Origin: Bacteriovorax sp. UBA1852
GTDB lineage: Bacteria; Bdellovibrionota; Bacteriovoracia; Bacteriovoracales; Bacteriovoracaceae
NCBI GenBank assembly: GCA_002338505.1
Contig: DDIK01000116.1
Span: 1,141-10,685 of the forward strand
Direction of reading: 5' to 3'
Length of the DNA: 9,545 nt
Shown piece after piece: positions 6,464 through 9,545 of this stretch; position 1 is the stretch's first letter, and every line of letters starts with the position of its first letter. Made by a program: the position numbers and the translations under genes. Below the pieces are notes generated by a model. That model made no database searches, was not told the origin of the DNA, and saw only the letters and a list, made by a program, of their open reading frames with translations.

Positions 6464-6838
6464 ATGTCAAAAACAGACAAAAAAATCAGATTTAAAAGAA
6501 AGAAGAAGAGAAGATCAGACTATAAAGTCATGACCAAAGAAGCGACCCTTTTAAAGTTTATGCGTGAATCGCGTAGTCTTTCCATGAGGAATGTTGCCCC
6601 AATGATGGGGGTATCTGAGGCCACTGTTAACCATTCTGAGAATGGTAGAAGGGATCTCGATGACAAAATGATTAAAAAGTTCTTAAAGGTTTATGGTTAT
6701 ACTTGGGAAGAATTTCAAGGGATGCTAGATGGTGAATTTGAAGTCCCTGAGCACATTCGTTCTGAATGTATCGATATAATCAACAGGCTAGATCATAGAA
6801 AATTAAAAATCGCTAAGGCGTTTTTAATAACTCTTTAA
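6464..6838 (+). CDS. XRE-family helix-turn-helix regulator
   Basis: This 124-residue protein has a Cro/C1-type HTH at about residues 28-80. Helices 2-3 are visible in MRNVAPMMGVSEATVNHSEN (41-60), followed by G-R-R-D-L-D and the short helix of this fold. A very basic N-terminal tail (residues 5-17, rich in Lys and Arg) could add DNA contacts. The C-terminal 40 residues are helical and may dimerise. The ribosome site GAGGAG (6452-6457) is 6 nt before the ATG. The recombinase gene starts 22 nt after the stop in the same direction, so the two are likely one transcript and the protein may control recombinase expression or act as a directionality factor. That role is inferred from position. Confidence 0.85.
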   Translation: MSKTDKKIRFKRKKKRRSDYKVMTKEATLLKFMRESRSLSMRNVAPMMGVSEATVNHSENGRRDLDDKMIKKFLKVYGYTWEEFQGMLDGEFEVPEHIRSECIDIINRLDHRKLKIAKAFLITL

Positions 6839-6860
6839 CATTAAAAAGGAAGGTCTAGTC

Positions 6861-7907
6861 ATGGGAATTAAATACGATAGAAAGAGAAATCACTATGTAG
6901 TTACTTATCACAGAAGACATCCTGTAACGAAAGTTACAAGGAGCTTACGCCGGCAAGGAATTAAGACAAGAGAAGAAGCTGAAAAGGTTTATAAGAAATT
7001 AATTATCCTTATGGGAGAAAAATTTAATCTTGATCTTCATCCACTTTGGCCTGATGTCGTAAATGAATTTTTAGTCAGCTTTGGTAATAGGGGAATTGCA
7101 AATAATACTCTCTATAACTATAAGGTCATGTTGGAGTCTCATACTTTTAAGAAGTGGGGAAAGAGGTCAATTAATACTATTACGACTTCTGAAATAAGAG
7201 ATCTAATCATTGAAGATATGTCGACTTATTCAGAGTCTCATAGAAAAAGTATGCTCAAACATATTCGAGCAGTTTTCAAATATGCTCATGAGCAAGAAAT
7301 GATAAATAGAGACCCAACCCCTAAATTAAAATTTAAGACAGGTGAGAAAATTAAATTAGTTCTAAAAGAAAATGAGGTAAAGAAACTTTTATTTGAAGCT
7401 AAGGAGAGAGAGAATGAATGGTTTTCTATATGGGCAGTTGCTCTTTATACAGGAATGAGAAACGGGGAGTTGTTTGCGCTTAAATGGGAGAATGTTGATT
7501 TAAAGAAAAGAGTAATGGTTGTTAATTGCTCTTATACAATTAAAAATGGCTTTAAGGAAACTAAGTCCGGTGATGATCGTATGGTTGAAATTGCAAATAC
7601 TTTAATGCCAATTATGCTAGAGCTTTTTGAAGCTCGAACTGATGACTATGTCCTGCCAAGAGTGGAAGGATGGCAAAAAGGTTATCAAGCGAAGTATTTA
7701 AAAGACTTCTTAAAAGAAATTGGCCTACCACTCATTCGATTTCATGACCTAAGGGCAACATGGGCAACAATTATGCTTTCAAAAGGTGTTGAGCCAATCA
7801 AGGTCATGTCCATGGGGGGCTGGAAAGATTTAAAGACCATGCAAATTTACGTTAGAAAGTCAGGGATTCATATTCAAGGCATAACAGATGCTCTTGATTT
7901 TCTCTAA
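6861..7907 (+). CDS. Tyrosine recombinase (phage-type integrase)
   Basis: The 348-residue protein has the three parts of a phage-type integrase: a basic N-terminal arm-binding region (residues 1-55, GIKYDRKRNHYVVTYHRRH), a SAM-like core-binding domain (about 62-150) and a C-terminal catalytic domain. The catalytic set is complete: Arg200 (TGMRNGELFALKW), Lys235 (KETKSGDDR), His295 and Arg298 (HDLRATWA), Trp321 in the usual His/Trp position (GGWKDL), and nucleophile Tyr330 (MQIYVRKSG). Length is normal, so it is probably active. The ribosome site AAAGGAAGG (6845-6853) precedes the start. It should join the element's attachment site with the ssrA 3' end. It lies 22 nt after the XRE gene and is followed by a terminator-like hairpin. 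Confidence 0.95.
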   Translation: MGIKYDRKRNHYVVTYHRRHPVTKVTRSLRRQGIKTREEAEKVYKKLIILMGEKFNLDLHPLWPDVVNEFLVSFGNRGIANNTLYNYKVMLESHTFKKWGKRSINTITTSEIRDLIIEDMSTYSESHRKSMLKHIRAVFKYAHEQEMINRDPTPKLKFKTGEKIKLVLKENEVKKLLFEAKERENEWFSIWAVALYTGMRNGELFALKWENVDLKKRVMVVNCSYTIKNGFKETKSGDDRMVEIANTLMPIMLELFEARTDDYVLPRVEGWQKGYQAKYLKDFLKEIGLPLIRFHDLRATWATIMLSKGVEPIKVMSMGGWKDLKTMQIYVRKSGIHIQGITDALDFL

Positions 7908-7916
7908 CCAGTTATT

Positions 7917-7951
7917 GGAGTTAGTGTGATCCTTTAGCTCTAACTCCTTTT
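7917..7951 (+). terminator. Terminator after the recombinase gene
   Basis: GGAGTTAG (7917-7924) pairs with CTAACTCC (7940-7947) over 8 bp with a 15-nt loop and is followed by TTTT, then ACAAATTTTTT. It begins 10 nt after the recombinase stop. The long loop makes it a moderate rather than strong candidate. Confidence 0.55.
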
Positions 7952-7996
7952 ACAAATTTTTTATTATGTCCACTTAAGCCTCCATTTCGCTCATTA

Positions 7997-8058
7997 GCAT
8001 TTCAATAAAAATCACGGTCTCCCAGTAGGGAACCCCTCCGAGATTTTTATTGAAATGC
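7997..8058. repeat. 62-nt stem-loop with perfect 17-bp arms
   Basis: GCATTTCAATAAAAATC (7997-8013) is exactly complementary to GATTTTTATTGAAATGC (8042-8058). Inside, after an A-A mismatch, CGG (8015-8017) pairs with CCG (8038-8040), and TCCC-AGTA-GGGA (8020-8031) forms a small inner hairpin. The GC-rich centre with an A-tract on the left and a T-tract on the right also resembles a two-way terminator. It lies in the 206-nt gap between the recombinase and the small acidic protein gene, 55 nt before that gene's start. The rest of this gap shows no gene. Confidence 0.8.
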
Positions 8059-8113
8059 ATTCGACTTCATTACTTCTCGTTCCCATCAAATAAAAAATGG
8101 AAAAGGAGTAAAC

Positions 8114-8542
8114 ATGAGCTTACAAGACATTAAAACTAAACTTAAAGAACTTGCTTTCGAAAAGACTACACCATTTTGCTATAGCTGCTATGTCAAATGC
8201 CCTAGTGGAATTTGTAAGAGTTGCGGTAGTGATGATCTTATGCGCCACCTCGAAGGAGTTGGAGTTGAATATGGCACAGACTGGGTTATTGAAAGTATTG
8301 TTGAAGAAGAGCTTGAAGCGATTGACCTTGAAGAAGTTTTTTCTCAAATGATTGAGGAGTCTTATGGAGAAGGGGTTCAGATTGGATGCATTTCAAAGAG
8401 TACTTCTCTTGCGATAAAAGAACTTGACCCAATTGCTTGGGATCTTGCAAAAGACGAGTATATCGATTCTCTTGGAGAAGACGAAAGCATTATGGAGGTC
8501 GGTGGTGATTACTATTGGATTCATGATCTAGAGAGTCTTTGA
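8114..8542 (+). CDS. Small acidic protein with a zinc-ribbon-like N-terminus
   Basis: This 142-residue protein starts after a strong ribosome site AAAAGGAG (8101-8108). Residues 22-37 hold five cysteines spaced C-x2-C-x3-C-x4-C-x2-C (FCYSCYVKC...CKSCG), which looks like a zinc-binding knuckle; a sixth cysteine is residue 92. The remainder is strikingly acidic: I count 32 Asp/Glu against 10 Lys/Arg overall, with conserved-looking aromatic segments (VEYGTDWVIE, DPIAWDLAKDEYID, GGDYYWIHDLE). No enzymatic motif, signal peptide or membrane segment is visible. I cannot name the family. Such small acidic proteins on mobile elements can be DNA mimics, for instance antirestriction proteins, but that is only a possibility here. 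A compact hairpin overlaps its stop codon. Confidence 0.8.
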   Translation: MSLQDIKTKLKELAFEKTTPFCYSCYVKCPSGICKSCGSDDLMRHLEGVGVEYGTDWVIESIVEEELEAIDLEEVFSQMIEESYGEGVQIGCISKSTSLAIKELDPIAWDLAKDEYIDSLGEDESIMEVGGDYYWIHDLESL

Positions 8543-8552
8543 CTCTCTTTGT
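8530..8552 (+). terminator. Hairpin overlapping the stop codon, possible terminator
   Basis: AGAGAGTC (8530-8537) and GACTCTCT (8541-8548) form an 8-bp stem with a 3-nt loop. The TGA stop (8540-8542) lies partly in the loop and partly in the right arm. Only a short T-rich tail follows (TTG), so termination would be weak; the hairpin may instead protect the transcript end. Confidence 0.4.
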
Positions 8553-8574
8553 CGTGTCTTCGGTCAAGAAATCT

Positions 8575-8605
8575 TAATTGATTGTGTTTCTTTGTAATTG
8601 ATTGT
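8575..8605 (+). repeat. Two 11-bp direct repeats at the BREX promoter
   Basis: TAATTGATTGT occurs at 8575-8585 and 8595-8605, exactly 20 bp apart, about two helix turns. The second copy overlaps the -35 hexamer of the promoter for the HTH-brxA operon. This is the geometry of paired operator sites for a small DNA-binding protein, the best candidate being the HTH protein encoded just downstream. Confidence 0.6.
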
Positions 8606-8630
8606 CATTTTTTAAAAAATATTACATAAT
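8602..8630 (+). promoter_or_regulatory. Promoter of the HTH-brxA operon
   Basis: TTGTCA (8602-8607) and CATAAT (8625-8630) match the sigma-70 hexamers at 5 of 6 positions each, with the ideal 17-bp spacer. The spacer contains a 14-bp A/T palindrome (ATTTTTTAAAAAAT, 8607-8620). Transcription would start near 8637, giving a leader of about 35 nt. Confidence 0.65.
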
Positions 8631-8671
8631 TTTATATAGTTACAAATCTTTGTATTATCACGGAGAAGATA

Positions 8672-8872
8672 ATGAATCTTGAAGTTGCGGATCGCTGGTT
8701 ATCTGTTCAAGAAATTGCACAATATTTAGGTATCTCAAAAGAAACAGTATATCGATGGCTAGAGAAAGGGAAAATTCCTGCTCATAGAGTTGGTAAATTG
8801 TGGAAGTTTAAAACAAAAGAAGTAGACGAGTGGGTAATGAATGATAGAGCAAATGAATTTAGAAAGAAGTAG
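8672..8872 (+). CDS. Excisionase/MerR-like helix-turn-helix protein
   Basis: The whole 66-residue protein is one DNA-binding domain of the excisionase/AlpA-like MerR superfamily. The HTH is residues 11-31 (SVQEIAQYLGISKETVYRWL), followed by the diagnostic wing K-I-P-A-H-R-V-G-K-L-W-K-F (34-46) and a final helix KEVDEWV. GGAG (8662-8665) lies 6 nt before the ATG. It is the first gene after the promoter and sits 7 nt before brxA, so it is co-transcribed with the BREX genes. I infer a regulator of this operon rather than an excisionase, because it lies with the cargo and not with the recombinase. An excisionase role for the element remains possible. No effector domain is present. Confidence 0.88.
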   Translation: MNLEVADRWLSVQEIAQYLGISKETVYRWLEKGKIPAHRVGKLWKFKTKEVDEWVMNDRANEFRKK

Positions 8873-8879
8873 TAAGCTT

Positions 8880-9491
8880 ATGGCCGACTTAACATATAAT
8901 ATGTCATTTACTGCTGGAGGACTTTTTTTTAAAGAAGCTCCAGAGTTAGCTGAAATTTATTTTGATTTTAGAAATTGGAGTGAAGTTAGAAAGCATGTTT
9001 TATCAGATAATGTTCTTCAAGCAAAAACTAATGCATCTTCAAAAAGATTTATCCAAGAAATTATCTTTAGGCTAGAGCAGTTAAACGAAGATCAGCTTGC
9101 GCTATTGATCTCTGGAAGCATTCAGGAAAAGAAATATCTTCTATGGTATGCTGCTTGCGAGAGGCATAAGTTCATCAAAGAATTTGCAATAGAAGTAGTA
9201 AGAGAGAAGTTTTTACATCTTAATTTTAAGATGACTTATAAAGACTTTGATATTTTTTACAATGCAAAGGCTGAGTGGCATGACGAGCTAGATAATCTAA
9301 AGCCAACTACAGTTAAGAAGATCAGACAGGTTCTGTTTAGAATGATGAGGGAGGCAGATATCCTATTGCCAGATGACTCTATCAATTCGATTCACATATC
9401 ACCAAAATTAAAGCAAACATTCAGATCTCCAAAGTCTTCAGACTTTTCAATTTTTCCAATATCTGATGCAGACATTAAGAGATTGCTATGA
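8880..9491 (+). CDS. brxA: BREX system protein BrxA (DUF1819 family)
   Basis: The 203-residue protein has the conserved blocks of DUF1819/BrxA: SFTAGGLFF near the N-terminus (9-17), NVLQAKTNASSKRFIQE (44-60), LLWYAACERHKFIKEFA (87-103), then VVREKFL and TTVKKIRQVLFRMMREA (143-159), ending with the FPISD segment. BrxA is a small helical protein found in BREX phage-defence operons, compared with NusB-like folds; its exact biochemical role is not settled. I chose ATG 8880 because the family usually begins a few residues before the SFT-GG block and the length of about 200 fits. ATG 8841 in the same frame would add 13 residues and overlap the HTH gene by 32 nt. Neither start has a strong ribosome site, so translation may be coupled to the HTH gene. 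Confidence 0.92.
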   Translation: MADLTYNMSFTAGGLFFKEAPELAEIYFDFRNWSEVRKHVLSDNVLQAKTNASSKRFIQEIIFRLEQLNEDQLALLISGSIQEKKYLLWYAACERHKFIKEFAIEVVREKFLHLNFKMTYKDFDIFYNAKAEWHDELDNLKPTTVKKIRQVLFRMMREADILLPDDSINSIHISPKLKQTFRSPKSSDFSIFPISDADIKRLL

Positions 9492-9545
9492 CGGAAAGAG
9501 ATTATAGTACAAAACCTATTAATGAGAGATTTGACCATATCTTGG
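9488..9545 (+). CDS. brxB: Probable BrxB (DUF1788), 3' end missing
   Basis: ATG at 9488 overlaps the brxA stop as ATGA, the normal sign of translational coupling. Nineteen codons are present (MTERDYSTKPINERFDHIL) and the frame runs open to the window edge. The position directly after brxA and the segment I-N-E-R-F-D-H-I-L suit the N-terminus of BrxB (DUF1788), which follows brxA in type 1 BREX. The call rests mainly on gene order, since so little sequence is visible. Confidence 0.7.
   Translation, partial: MTERDYSTKPINERFDHIL

Larger units (their letters stand above)
6175..9545. mobile_element. Left end of an integrative element / defence island at ssrA
   Basis: Everything after the tmRNA CCA looks like accessory DNA: a dyad at the junction, repeat arrays, an XRE regulator, a tyrosine recombinase, a small acidic protein and the front of a BREX operon. 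The 3' end of ssrA is a classic target for tyrosine-recombinase islands, which restore the RNA on insertion. The right end is outside the window. A second copy of the tmRNA 3' sequence is expected there, and none is visible inside the window. Type (island, phage-derived or conjugative) is undecided because no phage or transfer genes are seen. Confidence 0.75.

Noticed and set aside
7997..8058. Integron attC site or CRISPR repeat
   Set aside because: There are no attC core boxes (RYYYAAC/GTTRRRY) at the ends and no repeat-spacer periodicity, only one inverted pair.
8120..8351. Two open frames (one per strand) inside the acidic protein gene
   Set aside because: The 142-residue frame has a strong ribosome site and a sensible cysteine pattern; the others have neither.
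6175..9545. Second copy of the tmRNA 3' end (right attachment site) inside the window
   Set aside because: I looked for CCACCTCCACCA or the T-arm sequence after 6175 and found none; it must lie further right if the element is intact.

Overview
The window is AT-rich bacterial DNA with tightly packed genes, Sec-type secreted proteins of unknown family and a one-piece tmRNA. This fits a low-GC Gram-negative bacterium. A Bacteriovorax/Halobacteriovorax-like member of the Bdellovibrionota is my best guess, but no marker here proves it.

Region A (1-5732) looks like ordinary chromosome. It holds the 3' part of a GNAT/FeeM-like protein gene, a convergent TetR-family repressor gene, two consecutive genes for secreted proteins of unknown function, an alpha/beta hydrolase on the minus strand whose stop overlaps the preceding gene, and a divergent adenine/adenosine deaminase-family gene with all its metal and catalytic residues. 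The TetR gene and the first secreted-protein gene share an intergenic region with nested palindromes that look like repressor operators.

Region B (5733-6174) carries ssrA (tmRNA). The acceptor stem, T-arm, at least three interleaved pseudoknot pairings and the tag reading frame AEDNFAPAMAA followed by two TAA codons can all be read directly.

Region C (6175-9545) starts exactly at the tmRNA 3' CCA and looks like the left end of an integrative element that uses ssrA as its attachment site. It begins with a 25-nt dyad spanning the tmRNA end. Next comes a 289-nt control region with a helically phased 10-bp repeat array and three GGACTA repeats. An XRE-type regulator and a tyrosine recombinase with a complete catalytic set follow. 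After a terminator-like hairpin there is a 62-nt stem-loop with perfect 17-bp arms, then a very acidic small protein with a cysteine-rich, zinc-ribbon-like start. The cargo begins with a promoter overlapped by 11-bp direct repeats, a 66-residue excisionase/MerR-like HTH protein, brxA (DUF1819), and the first 19 codons of what appears to be brxB (DUF1788), overlapping brxA by ATGA. The right edge therefore enters the front of a BREX phage-defence operon.

Together, region C reads as a mobile defence island: recombinase and repeats at the ssrA junction, a small accessory gene, and a BREX operon headed by its own small HTH regulator. The rest of BREX (brxC, pglX, pglZ and others) and the right attachment site should lie beyond the window.
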